Positions 51,442-59,221 of a DNA stretch of 59,221 nt are shown here, piece by piece. The stretch lies in contig JAVBNZ010000010.1 in assembly GCA_031551145.1 (NCBI GenBank), positions 1-59,221 on the forward strand, in the 5' to 3' direction. The DNA is from WRKB01 sp031551145 (GTDB lineage: Bacteria; Desulfobacterota; Desulfovibrionia; Desulfovibrionales; Desulfovibrionaceae). A program made the position numbers and the translations under genes. The notes below the pieces were generated by a model. It was not told the DNA's origin and did not search any database. It was given only the letters and a program-made list of their open reading frames with translations. Numbering within the stretch: position 1 is the stretch's first letter; every line of letters begins with the position of its first letter.

Positions 51442-53430
51442 ATGGCTCAACCCAATACCGTTGACGCAGCCACCAAGGAACACGGCCACAACGCCATTGA
51501 TTTTGATGAACTCATGCGCAAATACGATACGGAATCGCGCTTCCGTATCCTGACCGGCCCGACGGCGAAACTGGTCGCCCTCGTCGCAATCGGCATGTCC
51601 TGCTTCCATTTCTACACCGCCGGCTTCGGACTTTTGCCCGCCCAACATCAGGGCGCGGTGCACCTTGCCTTTACCCTGGCGCTGACGCTCGTTTTGTACC
51701 CGGCCACCAAAAATTCGAGCAAAAACTCCATCCCCTGGTATGATTTCATGCTGGCGCTGGCCGGGGCCGGGGCCAGCATGTACCTGGTGTTCAACTACGC
51801 GAATCTGGTCGAACGATCGGGCCTGCCGTCGGATCTTGACCTGGCGTTGGGCTTTCTGCTGATTTTCATGCTGCTGGAGGCCACGCGCCGCATTTCCAAC
51901 CCCGTGCTGCCCTGCCTGGCGATCATCGCGCTGCTCTATTGCTGGTTCGGCCCCTATCTGCCCGCCGGCCTGGGGCACAGGGGCTTCAGCGTTTCGCGCA
52001 TCATCAACCACATGTACCTGGGCACGGAAGGCGTGTACGGCACGCCGCTGGAAGTCTCGTCCACCTTCGTGTTCATGTTCATCCTCTTCGGCTGCGTGCT
52101 GGAAAAGACCGGCATAGGCAAGTTCATCATCGAGCTTGCCCTTGCCCTGGCCGGCTGGGCTTCGGGCGGACCGGCCAAGGTGACGGTTGTGGCCTCGGGG
52201 ATCATGGGCACGGTGTCCGGTTCCTCGGTGGCCAACGTCTGCACGGTGGGCATGTTCACCATCCCGCTGATGAAAAGCGTGGGCTACCGGCCGCATTTCG
52301 CGGCGGCCGTCGAGGCCGCGGCCTCCACGGGCGGGCAGATCATGCCGCCGGTCATGGGCGCGGGCGCGTTCATCATGGCACAGTTTCTGGGCTGGCCGTA
52401 TATCGAGGTGGCCATAGCGGCCGCCATTCCGGCCGTGCTCTATTACACGGCGGTGCTCATCCAGGTGCACTTCGAGGCGCAGCGGCTCGGGCTTTCGGGC
52501 ATCGCGCGCGAAAACCTGCCCAATGTCTGGTATCTGCTCAAGACCAAGGGCTTTCTGCTCATTCCGCTGGGGGCGATCATCTATTTTCTGGTCGCCGGCT
52601 ACACGCCGCTGATGGCCGCCTTCTGGGGCATCATCGTCAGCATTCCGCTGTCCTATCTGGATAAAGAAACGCGCCTGACTCCCAAAAAACTGCTGGAAGC
52701 CTTTGAAGCCGGCGCGCGCTCCTCCCTGAGCGTGGCCTGCGCCTGCGCCTGCGTGGGCTTTATCGTGGGCACGGGCACGCTCACCGGCGTGGCCCTGCGC
52801 ATTGCCAACGGCATTGTGGAACTGGCCGGCGGCATGCTGCTGCCCACGCTGTTCCTGACCATGTGCGCCAGCATCCTGCTCGGCACCGGGCTGCCCACCA
52901 CGGCCAACTTCATCGTCACCAGCACCATGGCCGCGCCGGCCCTGAAGGCGCTGATGGTGCCCGACATCGCGGCCTACATGTTCGTGTTCTATTTCGGCAT
53001 AGCGGCCGACCTCACCCCGCCCGTGGCGCTCGCGGCCTATGCCGCGGCGGGCATTGCCGGGGCGGATCCCATGAAATCGGGATTTGTATCCGTCAAACTG
53101 GCTTTGGCGGGCTTTCTCATACCATATATCTACGTCTACAATCCCATCCTGCTTTTTGTGGATGCAACGCCGCTGCCCATGATCCAGGCGGTGATCTCCT
53201 CCCTGGTGGGCGTGTATTTGCTTTCCATGACGACCATAGGCTATTATAAGGGCCAACTCTCGTGGTTTATGCGCATTCTCGCCTTCGGCGGGGCATTGGG
53301 CCTGTTGATTCCGGGCACGATCACCGACCTGTGCGGCGTGGGCGTTTTGATCTTCATCCATGTGTGGCAGCGGTTCATTGCGAAACCGTCCCAAGCCTTG
53401 CAACAGCAACCAGGAGATGAACAGTTATGA
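51442..53430 (+). CDS. TRAP transporter fused 4TM/12TM permease, second system
   Basis: 662 residues, homologous over its length to the permease at 32485-34545: both start with a YD-x-ES-x-FR segment and have H-x-YTAGFG in the first helix. Marks: IMGTVSGSSVANVCTVGMFTIP, STGGQIMPPVMGAGAFIMA and LGTGLPTTANFIVTSTM. AGGAG precedes the ATG at 51442. Its end overlaps the TAXI start by 4 nt (ATGA). It forms the inner-membrane part of a Na+-driven carboxylate importer. Confidence 0.94.
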   Translation: MAQPNTVDAATKEHGHNAIDFDELMRKYDTESRFRILTGPTAKLVALVAIGMSCFHFYTAGFGLLPAQHQGAVHLAFTLALTLVLYPATKNSSKNSIPWYDFMLALAGAGASMYLVFNYANLVERSGLPSDLDLALGFLLIFMLLEATRRISNPVLPCLAIIALLYCWFGPYLPAGLGHRGFSVSRIINHMYLGTEGVYGTPLEVSSTFVFMFILFGCVLEKTGIGKFIIELALALAGWASGGPAKVTVVASGIMGTVSGSSVANVCTVGMFTIPLMKSVGYRPHFAAAVEAAASTGGQIMPPVMGAGAFIMAQFLGWPYIEVAIAAAIPAVLYYTAVLIQVHFEAQRLGLSGIARENLPNVWYLLKTKGFLLIPLGAIIYFLVAGYTPLMAAFWGIIVSIPLSYLDKETRLTPKKLLEAFEAGARSSLSVACACACVGFIVGTGTLTGVALRIANGIVELAGGMLLPTLFLTMCASILLGTGLPTTANFIVTSTMAAPALKALMVPDIAAYMFVFYFGIAADLTPPVALAAYAAAGIAGADPMKSGFVSVKLALAGFLIPYIYVYNPILLFVDATPLPMIQAVISSLVGVYLLSMTTIGYYKGQLSWFMRILAFGGALGLLIPGTITDLCGVGVLIFIHVWQRFIAKPSQALQQQPGDEQL

Positions 53431-54386
53431 AAAAAATGATGACCCTGATTTCCGTCGCCGCGTTGGGCCTCTTCGCCTTCGCCGGGGCAGCCGCCGCCAA
53501 GGACTACGTGTCCATCGCCACGGGCGGCACTTCCGGCACCTATTATCCCATCGGCGGCGCCATCGCCCAGGCCGTGAGCAAGGCCGGAACAATCCAGGCC
53601 ACCGCCGAGACGGGCAACGCCTCGGTGGCGAACCTCAACCTGATCGGCAAAGGCGAGATCGAAGTCGGCTTCGCGCAGAACGACACCTCCTTCTGGGCCT
53701 ATAACGGCCAGAACATGTTCAAGCAGCCCATGAAGAACCTGCGTACCGTGGCTGCGCTCTATCCGGAGCACGTGCAGATCATCATTGCCAAGGACACCAA
53801 GATCAACAACATAGCCGATCTCAAGGGCAAGCGCGTCAGCGTGGGCACGGCCGGCTCCGGGGTGGAAGCCGACGTGCGCGCCATTTTTGAAGTCGCCAAG
53901 CTCAAGTACGACGACATGAAGGTCGACCATCTTGATTTCGGCGCCACCACCAGCCGCTTCAAGGACAACCAGATCGACGTGGGCTTCGTCGTGGCCGGCT
54001 TCCCCACGGCTTCGATCATGGATCTCACCACCACCAAGGAAGTGGGCCTTTTGAGCCTTGACGACGCCTTCCTCGCCCAGCTCTGCAAGGCGCATCCCTA
54101 TTTCGTGCCCAGCGTCATCCCGGGCGGCACCTACCGCGGCATAGACAAGGCCACCAAGACCCCGGCCGTGGTGGCCATGCTCGTCACGCACGACAAGGTG
54201 CCCGACAAGGTCATCTATGAATTCGTGAAAAACATGTACGCCAACCTCGCCACTGTTCAGGCCTCCCACGCCACGGCCAAGCAGATCACGCTGCAGGGCG
54301 CGCTCGAAGGCATCACCCTGCCCGTGCATCCCGGCGCGGCCAAGTTCTTCAAGGAAAAGAACATCAAGGTTCCGGACATCAAGTAA
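53427..54386 (+). CDS. TRAP transporter binding protein, TAXI family, second system
   Basis: 319 residues with a signal peptide (MKKMMTLISVAALGLFAFAGAAAA). The mature start VSIATGGTSGTYYPIGGAIAQ is typical of TAXI proteins, and VGFAQNDTSFWAYNG matches the ligand region of the first TAXI. GGAGATGAAC precedes the ATG. The gene is followed by a strong terminator, so the operon is DUF1850-permease-TAXI. Ligand unknown; glutamate or a related dicarboxylate is plausible. Confidence 0.93.
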   Translation: MKKMMTLISVAALGLFAFAGAAAAKDYVSIATGGTSGTYYPIGGAIAQAVSKAGTIQATAETGNASVANLNLIGKGEIEVGFAQNDTSFWAYNGQNMFKQPMKNLRTVAALYPEHVQIIIAKDTKINNIADLKGKRVSVGTAGSGVEADVRAIFEVAKLKYDDMKVDHLDFGATTSRFKDNQIDVGFVVAGFPTASIMDLTTTKEVGLLSLDDAFLAQLCKAHPYFVPSVIPGGTYRGIDKATKTPAVVAMLVTHDKVPDKVIYEFVKNMYANLATVQASHATAKQITLQGALEGITLPVHPGAAKFFKEKNIKVPDIK

Positions 54387-54411
54387 CTTTTCGAGCATAT
54401 TCCTAATAACA

Positions 54412-54437
54412 AAGCCGCCCCACGGGGCGGCTTTTTC
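54412..54437 (+). terminator. Rho-independent terminator after the TRAP-TAXI operon
   Basis: AAAGCCGCCCC (54412-54422) pairs with GGGGCGGCTTT (54425-54435) and runs into T5. It lies 26 nt after the TAXI stop and closes the plus-strand operon; the A-rich side would also serve the convergent lipoprotein gene. Confidence 0.85.
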
Positions 54438-54463
54438 GTGCGACGGGAAAGCGCGGGGAAAGG

Positions 54464-54988
54464 CTATTTCGGCATATCGTCCGAGGCCGAGAGGCAGAGC
54501 GCGTCCAGGCTGCTCGCATCCGGGTTGTTCCGCGCATACTCTCCGCAGGTCGGCCAGGTGCCCGACTGCTTCAAAAGATACGAAAGGCGCTTGAAAAACA
54601 GGTCGACCACGGAAAGGGACTGATAGGGCTGCGGCCCGGTCGGCGCGGTGAAGATGCGGTGCGACGCGGTGCGTATTTCGGCGGATACGGTAACGCCTTC
54701 CGGCGCTTCTCCGCACAGGATGTCCCAATGGTAATCAACGGCGGAGGAGAAGGAGGTCACCCTGCGCATCACTTTCAGGTGCCCGGGGGCGGGAATGAGC
54801 TTTACTTCGTCCCCGCCTGCCGCCGTAAAGATCCGCTGCGCGGCGTGGAGCGCCTGCTCCGCGCTCACGTTGCGGTATGTCCGCGTGCTGCCCTTCAGCC
54901 ACTGTTCCCGCGTGTAGTCGGGCGCCTTGTCGGCGCAGCCGGCGCACAGCAAAAGGCAGGCGACCGGGAGGAGGAACATGTTTTTCAT
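54464..54988 (-). CDS. Lipoprotein of unknown function
   Basis: 174 residues. The signal ends in LLLCAGC, a lipobox with an atypical Cys at -3; Cys17 would be lipidated. The mature part has QALHAAQRIFTAAGGDEVKLIP and a Cys pair (about 113 and 151). Overlaps the rfbA stop by 4 nt (ATGA), so it is in the same transcript. I do not recognise the family. It is probably anchored to an envelope membrane. Confidence 0.75.
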   Translation of the reverse strand: MKNMFLLPVACLLLCAGCADKAPDYTREQWLKGSTRTYRNVSAEQALHAAQRIFTAAGGDEVKLIPAPGHLKVMRRVTSFSSAVDYHWDILCGEAPEGVTVSAEIRTASHRIFTAPTGPQPYQSLSVVDLFFKRLSYLLKQSGTWPTCGEYARNNPDASSLDALCLSASDDMPK

Positions 54989-55878
54989 ACGCCGTCCTTC
55001 CGTTGCTGAGTCTTGTGTTCAAGAATGTCCATGAGATACATGCCGTACTCGTTTTTGAGCATGGGCCGGGCCAGGGCGGCCAGTTGATCGGCGCCGATAT
55101 ACCCCCGGCTGTAGGCGATTTCTTCGACGCAGGCGATTTTCAGGCCCTGCCTGTCCTGCACTGCGCGCACAAAGGCCGAGGCCTGGTGCAGGGAGTCAAA
55201 AGTTCCGGTGTCCAGCCAGGCGGTGCCGCGTCCGAGAAAGCATACTTTCAGGCTGCCTTCGCGCAGGTAGAGGTTGTTGAGGTCGGTGATTTCCAGCTCG
55301 CCGCGCGCCGAAGGTTTCAGCGAGGCCGCCATGTCGCTCACCCTGTCGTCATAGAAATACAGGCCCGTCACGGCGTAGCGCGACTTGGGCCGGGCGGGCT
55401 TTTCCTCGATGCTGATGACCTGGTTGCAGGCGTCGAACTCCACCACGCCGTAGCGTTCGGGGTCTTTGACCTTGTAGCCGAACACGATGCCGCCGCGCTC
55501 AAGCCCGGTGGATTCGGCCAACAGGCAGGGCAGGGTGTCGCCGTAAAAGAGGTTGTCGCCCAAAATCAGGCAGCAGGGCTTGCCGGCGATAAAATCCCGC
55601 GCCAGCAGAAAGGCCTGGGCCAGGCCGTCCGGGCTCGGCTGCGGGGTATAGGTGATGTCCAGGCCGAGCTGGGAGCCGTTGCCCAGCAGATTTTGGAAGT
55701 GGGGCAGGTCGGCCGGGGTGGAGATGAGGCAGATTTCCCGTATGCCCGCCAGCATGAGCACCGAAAGCGGGTAATAGACCATGGGCTTGTCGAAGACCGG
55801 GATAAGCTGCTTGCAGACGCCCCGCGTGATGGGATACAAGCGTGTGCCGGAACCGCCGGCGAGTATGATGCCCTTCAT
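54985..55878 (-). CDS. rfbA: Glucose-1-phosphate thymidylyltransferase
   Basis: 297 residues. First step of dTDP-sugar synthesis: dTTP plus glucose 1-phosphate gives dTDP-glucose. The nucleotide motif is MKGIILAGGSGTRLYPIT, followed by KQLIPVFDKPMVYYPLS. LILGDNLFYGD and EEKPARPKS match the family active site. AGGAG precedes the ATG at 55878. No rfbBCD lies near, so the rest of the pathway is elsewhere. The lipoprotein gene overlaps its 3' end. Confidence 0.96.
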   Translation of the reverse strand: MKGIILAGGSGTRLYPITRGVCKQLIPVFDKPMVYYPLSVLMLAGIREICLISTPADLPHFQNLLGNGSQLGLDITYTPQPSPDGLAQAFLLARDFIAGKPCCLILGDNLFYGDTLPCLLAESTGLERGGIVFGYKVKDPERYGVVEFDACNQVISIEEKPARPKSRYAVTGLYFYDDRVSDMAASLKPSARGELEITDLNNLYLREGSLKVCFLGRGTAWLDTGTFDSLHQASAFVRAVQDRQGLKIACVEEIAYSRGYIGADQLAALARPMLKNEYGMYLMDILEHKTQQRKDGV

Positions 55879-55995
55879 TGTTGCTCCTGTAATATGCAGG
55901 CAGTCTGCATGGCCGGACTCCCGTCCGCGCGTCCCCGCACGAAAGGCGACGGTTCAGTTCGGCGGTCAGGCAAGGAAGGCAAGGTTTTTACGACG

Positions 55996-56060
55996 GGAGT
56001 GGACCCTTTTGTCCATGACCGGAGCAAAAAACGCTGCCTGACGAAGCATCACGCCGAAAT
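55996..56060 (-). repeat. Dispersed hairpin element, copy 2
   Basis: Read on the minus strand it matches copy 1 (3763-3830): GCGTGATGC, then T6, then a TCCGGTC box and the hairpin ATGGAC-[AAAAGG]-GTCCAC (56016-55999), where the outer pair is lost and five pairs remain. It lies between rplU and rfbA, reading toward rfbA. Confidence 0.65.
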
Positions 56061-56085
56061 GGGCCGTCGCCCCTAAAAATGGTCA

Positions 56086-56115
56086 TTGACATTTTTTCAG
56101 CGGTGGGGCAATACT
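56086..56115 (+). promoter_or_regulatory. Sigma-70 promoter of rplU-rpmA
   Basis: TTGACA (56086-56091, a perfect -35) and AATACT (56110-56115) at 18-nt spacing, 26 nt before the rplU ATG. The spacing is 1 nt long but the -35 is consensus, as is common for ribosomal protein genes. Confidence 0.55.
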
Positions 56116-56141
56116 TTCCGTCTCACTTTCGGAGGTTTTGC

Positions 56142-56450
56142 ATGTACGCGATTATCGAAACGGGCGGAAAACAGCTCCGCGTTACGGAAGGCAGCAGGAT
56201 CCGCGTGGAAAAGCTGCGCGCTGAAGTAGGCAGCGAGCTGACGCTGGACAAGGTGCTTCTTGTCGGCGGCGCCGCCCTGAAAACGGGCGCTCCCTATGTG
56301 CAGGGCGCGGCGGTGAAGGCCGAAGTGCTGGAGCACGGGCGCGGCGAGAAGGTGCTGTCGTTCAGGAAGCGCCGGCGTCACGATTCCCGTCGCTTGAAAG
56401 GCCACCGCCAGGAATACACGGCGCTGAAGATTACCTCTATTTCGGCCTAG
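56142..56450 (+). CDS. rplU: Ribosomal protein L21
   Basis: 102 residues, the usual length. It begins MYAIIETGGKQLRVTEGSRI and has GRGEKVLSFRKRRRHDSRR near the C-terminus, the conserved rRNA-binding part. GGAGG lies 7 nt before the ATG at 56142; a longer frame begins at 56079 without a site. It starts the rplU-rpmA-obgE-proB block found in many Desulfovibrio-type genomes. Confidence 0.98.
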   Translation: MYAIIETGGKQLRVTEGSRIRVEKLRAEVGSELTLDKVLLVGGAALKTGAPYVQGAAVKAEVLEHGRGEKVLSFRKRRRHDSRRLKGHRQEYTALKITSISA

Positions 56451-56473
56451 GCCGGTTTTGCAGGAGCACAGTC

Positions 56474-56746
56474 ATGGCACATAAAAAAGCAGGCGGCAGT
56501 TCGCGCAACGGACGCGACAGCGCCGGGCAACGGCGCGGCGTCAAGCGCTACGGCGGCCAGCCGGTGACGGCCGGCAGCATTATCGTGCGTCAGCTCGGCA
56601 CAAGAATTTTTCCCGGCATGAACGTCGGCATGGGCAGGGATTTTACGCTCTTCGCCACCACGGACGGCGTGGTGCGCTATGAAAAATTCTACCGCAAGCG
56701 CCGGGAATTGACCCGTGTGCATATCGACGCAAGGGAAACGGCTTAG
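56474..56746 (+). CDS. rpmA: Ribosomal protein L27
   Basis: 90 residues. It begins MAHKKAGGSSRNGRDSAGQ, the flexible N-terminal tail that reaches the peptidyl-transfer centre, followed by GVKRYGGQPVTAGSIIVRQ. AGGAG lies upstream of the ATG at 56474. It lies 23 nt after rplU; the two share a transcript. Confidence 0.98.
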   Translation: MAHKKAGGSSRNGRDSAGQRRGVKRYGGQPVTAGSIIVRQLGTRIFPGMNVGMGRDFTLFATTDGVVRYEKFYRKRRELTRVHIDARETA

Positions 56747-56750
56747 ATAT

Positions 56751-56768
56751 TCGGCGCCGCGTTTTTTT
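56751..56768 (+). terminator. Weak terminator-like sequence after rpmA
   Basis: CGGCGCCG is followed by CG and T7. The palindrome has no proper loop, so if it acts, it does so with help from the hairpin element a few bases downstream. Confidence 0.35.
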
Positions 56769-56784
56769 CGCCCCTGCCTTTGTC

Positions 56785-56830
56785 GGATTTCGTTTTTTAC
56801 TCCGGTCGAGTATGAAAGAATACACTCCGC
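56785..56830 (+). repeat. Dispersed hairpin element, copy 3
   Basis: CGTTTTTTACTCCGGTC matches the box of copies 1 and 2. The stem is changed to GAG-TAT against ATA-(CA)-CTC, with the GAAAGA loop of copy 1 kept (56814-56819). It lies between rpmA and obgE. Change of stem letters with pairing kept suggests that the RNA shape matters. Confidence 0.6.
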
Positions 56831-56964
56831 TCCGTAAAAAACTCATCCTCCTCGGCAGATGACAAAAACTCCTGCGGCGCAAAAATCTGATACAAAGAGC
56901 CGGTAAAAATTTGTGACGGGGATGGAGCGCTTCCATCCCCGTTTGCGTATGTTTGAGGCAAAAT

Positions 56965-58062
56965 ATGAAATTTGTTGACGAAGCCGTGATCACCGTGCGC
57001 TCCGGCAAGGGCGGGCACGGCTGCGTCTCTTTCCGGCGCGAAAAATATGTGCCCAGGGGCGGCCCGGACGGCGGCGACGGCGGCGACGGCGGCAGCGTTG
57101 TGCTCAAGGCCGATTCCCGCCTGCACAGTTTGTACGACTTCCGCTTGAAACGTCTGTACGAGGCCGAAAACGGGCAGTACGGCATGGGCAGCCAATGCAA
57201 CGGCCGCAAGGGGCGGGATCTGGAACTGGGTCTGCCTGTGGGCACGCTGGTTTTCAGCCGGGGGCCGGAAGGCGAGGAGTTCATCGTCGACATTTCCGAT
57301 CCGGAGCAGCGCGTCGTTATTGCCCAGGGCGGCCGGGGCGGCAAGGGCAACGAGCATTTCAAGTCCTCCACCCTGCGCGCGCCGCGTTTCGCCCAGCCGG
57401 GCGAGCCGGGGCAGGAGCTCACCCTGCGCCTGGAACTGAAGATTTTGGCCGACGCCGGCATCATCGGCCTGCCCAATGCCGGAAAATCCACGTTTATCTC
57501 GAAAGTTTCCGCCGCCCGGCCGAAAATCGCGGCCTATCCCTTCACCACGCTTACCCCCAACCTGGGCGTGCTGCTGGATGAGCATGACCCGGATCGCCGC
57601 CTCATCCTGGCCGATATTCCCGGCCTTATCGAAGGCGCGCACGCCGGCCTGGGGCTGGGACACCGCTTTCTGAAGCATGTGGAGCGCACCCGCTTTCTCA
57701 TCCATCTTCTCAGCCTGGAAGACGCGCGCGGGGACGATCCCTTTGCCGGTTTCGACCTGATCGACGAGGAACTGGCCCGCTTCGACCCCGCGCTGGCCGA
57801 GCGCGAACAGCTTCGCGTCATCAACAAGATCGACCTGGCCGCGCCCGGAGAAATCGACGGACTGCGCCGCCGGGCCGCCGAGGAAGACCGGCAGATCTTT
57901 TTCATTTCCGCCGCGCGGGGCGAAGGAATTGAAGAACTGCTCGCCGCTGTGTGGCAGCTGCACGGCGCGCTTGACCCCAACGCGCCCTTGCTGCATTTTG
58001 CGGAAACAGAGGACAAAGGCGGGGAAGAGGACGGCATCGAGGTCATATACACGAGGGAATGA
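56965..58062 (+). CDS. obgE: Ribosome-assembly GTPase Obg
   Basis: 365 residues. The glycine-rich Obg fold comes first (GGRGGKGNEHFKSSTLRAPRF). The GTPase domain has G1 GLPNAGKSTF, switch/G3 DIPGLIEGAH, and G4 NKIDL. It acts in 50S maturation and stress control. GAGG lies 7 nt before the ATG at 56965; an upstream ATG at 56953 is less likely. The proB gene starts 1 nt after its stop. Confidence 0.97.
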   Translation: MKFVDEAVITVRSGKGGHGCVSFRREKYVPRGGPDGGDGGDGGSVVLKADSRLHSLYDFRLKRLYEAENGQYGMGSQCNGRKGRDLELGLPVGTLVFSRGPEGEEFIVDISDPEQRVVIAQGGRGGKGNEHFKSSTLRAPRFAQPGEPGQELTLRLELKILADAGIIGLPNAGKSTFISKVSAARPKIAAYPFTTLTPNLGVLLDEHDPDRRLILADIPGLIEGAHAGLGLGHRFLKHVERTRFLIHLLSLEDARGDDPFAGFDLIDEELARFDPALAEREQLRVINKIDLAAPGEIDGLRRRAAEEDRQIFFISAARGEGIEELLAAVWQLHGALDPNAPLLHFAETEDKGGEEDGIEVIYTRE

Positions 58063-58063
58063 C

Positions 58064-59194
58064 ATGATCGCGCACAGGGAAAACGCGGCCGAAGCCCGCT
58101 GCGTGCTCGTCAAGGTGGGCAGCGCCGTGCTCGCCGGGCCGAAGGGCCTGGATGCGGCGGTGGTGGAGGATCTGGTCGCCCAGCTTGCGCTGCTGCGTGA
58201 GCAGGGCCGACGCGTCGTGCTGGTGAGTTCCGGCGCGGTGGCCGCCGGGCGCGCGGCTCTCGGGCCGGGGCGCGACAGCTCAAGCCTTTCCGGCCGTCAG
58301 GCCGCCTCGGCCGTGGGCCAGAGCCGGCTCATGCACCTCTATGATCAGCTTTTCGCCGCGCGCGGCCTGCTTTCCGCCCAGGTGCTGCTGACCCGCGACG
58401 ATCTGCGCAGCCGCCGCCGTTTTCTCAACGCCCGCAATACCTTTGCCGAACTGCTCGACTGGGGCGCGATTCCCGTGGTCAACGAAAACGACACCGTGGC
58501 CGTGCAGGAACTGAAATTCGGCGACAACGACTGTTTGGCGAGCCTGCTGCTCAATCTTGTGGAAGCGGAGATCTTCGTCAATCTCACTTCGGCCGGCGGC
58601 GTGTTCGCGGCCGATCCCGCGCGCGATCCGAACGCCGCGCCCCTGCCTCTTATCGAAAACATCCGCGAAATCAAGCTGGACGAATTGTGCGGCGGCAAAA
58701 GCACCCTCGGCACCGGCGGCATGTATTCCAAGCTGCTGGCCGCCCGCCGGGCGGCCCAGCTCGGCGTGCCCACGCTCATTTTGCCGGGGCGGGAGCGCGG
58801 CGTTATCACCCGCGCCTTTGCCGGCGAACAGTTCGGCACCTGGGTGCGCCCCGAGGCCCAGAGCATTTCGCGCCGCAAATACTGGATGGCCTACCAGACC
58901 GAACCCCAGGGCAGCGTGGACATAGACGCCGGCGCGGCCACGGCGCTGGTGGAGCGCGGCTCCAGCCTGCTGCCCGGCGGCATTACAGCCGTGGAGGGCG
59001 CGTTTCAGCCCGCGGCGCTCGTGCGCATCCTGGCGGGCGGGCAGACGCTCGGCGTGGGGCTCTCCAACTACAGCGCGGCCGATCTGCGCCGCATCATGGG
59101 CCGCAAACGCCACGAAGTGGCCGCCGTGCTCGGCGACGCCCATTATCCCGAAGTGATCCACAGGGACAACATGCTGCTCGACGCCGCCGTGTAG
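58064..59194 (+). CDS. proB: Glutamate 5-kinase
   Basis: 376 residues. First step of proline synthesis: ATP-dependent phosphorylation of glutamate. The amino-acid kinase domain shows VLVKVGSAVL, VLVSSGAVAAGRAAL and IPVVNENDTVAVQELKFGDND. A C-terminal PUA domain follows (about 285-370, with LPGGITAVEGAFQPAALVRI). The ATG at 58064 is 1 nt after obgE, so translation is coupled. Confidence 0.97.
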   Translation: MIAHRENAAEARCVLVKVGSAVLAGPKGLDAAVVEDLVAQLALLREQGRRVVLVSSGAVAAGRAALGPGRDSSSLSGRQAASAVGQSRLMHLYDQLFAARGLLSAQVLLTRDDLRSRRRFLNARNTFAELLDWGAIPVVNENDTVAVQELKFGDNDCLASLLLNLVEAEIFVNLTSAGGVFAADPARDPNAAPLPLIENIREIKLDELCGGKSTLGTGGMYSKLLAARRAAQLGVPTLILPGRERGVITRAFAGEQFGTWVRPEAQSISRRKYWMAYQTEPQGSVDIDAGAATALVERGSSLLPGGITAVEGAFQPAALVRILAGGQTLGVGLSNYSAADLRRIMGRKRHEVAAVLGDAHYPEVIHRDNMLLDAAV

Positions 59195-59221
59195 GTCGCG
59201 TTTTTTCCTGCCGGTTATTAG

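Overview
The window is GC-rich DNA that looks like the chromosome of a sulfate-reducer-type Desulfobacterota, most likely a relative of Desulfovibrio or Bilophila. The inference rests on the rplU-rpmA-obgE-proB block, a ferredoxin-dependent 2-oxoacid oxidoreductase, an AprAB-like flavoprotein/ferredoxin pair, and many tripartite (TRAP and TTT) transporters. No tRNA, rRNA, CRISPR array or insertion sequence was recognised. The left edge cuts the 3' end of groL.

Layout. 1-8.6 kb: groSL, glpX, small secreted proteins, a two-gene module of unknown function, a solitary HsdR-N nuclease-like protein, a GT-B glycosyltransferase and argC. 8.9-16.2 kb: an AprA-like flavoprotein with its ferredoxin, an MHS-type symporter, an EamA permease, a GntR regulator and a GAF/sigma-54 activator. 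16.4-17.0 kb: a RelB/YoeB toxin-antitoxin pair with its own operator. 17.0-35.0 kb: a same-direction (minus) array. In transcription order it is a small exported protein, a TRAP-TAXI transporter, murI, gdhA, korABDC, sucCD, tctCBA, a GlcD/GlcF-type oxidase and an MFS permease. 35.1-36.5 kb: a decayed korA-like remnant and an IclR regulator. 36.6-49.5 kb: a second minus array. In transcription order it is sdhA, sdhC, an SdhB-Rieske fusion, a cytochrome b-cytochrome c fusion, a two-subunit fumarase, a TauE-type permease, a second tctCBA, a paralogue of the small exported protein, an SDF-type symporter and a 69-residue membrane protein. 49.8-54.4 kb: an unknown membrane protein divergent from a DUF1850/TRAP/TAXI operon. 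54.4-59.2 kb: a lipoprotein, rfbA, rplU, rpmA, obgE and proB.

How the genes could work together. The two minus arrays read as one route: glutamate uptake (TRAP-TAXI), D/L interconversion (MurI), oxidation to 2-oxoglutarate (Gdh), succinyl-CoA (Kor), succinate plus ATP (SucCD), fumarate (Sdh) and malate (fumarase). A GlcD/GlcF oxidase and several carboxylate carriers may feed it. The most unusual point is the respiratory step. The iron-sulfur subunit of the succinate dehydrogenase is fused in one frame to a membrane-anchored Rieske protein, and the next gene encodes a b6-type cytochrome b with a fused c-type haem domain. This suggests a covalently tethered succinate dehydrogenase/bc complex. 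The flavoprotein subunit also has Cys where the FAD-linking His normally sits.

Other recurring structure: a dispersed hairpin element with conserved GAAAGA-type loop (three copies), two paralogous small exported proteins beside carboxylate transporters, and strong intercistronic hairpins next to substrate-binding-protein and sdh genes. All functions are read from sequence motifs and context; none was tested by database search.
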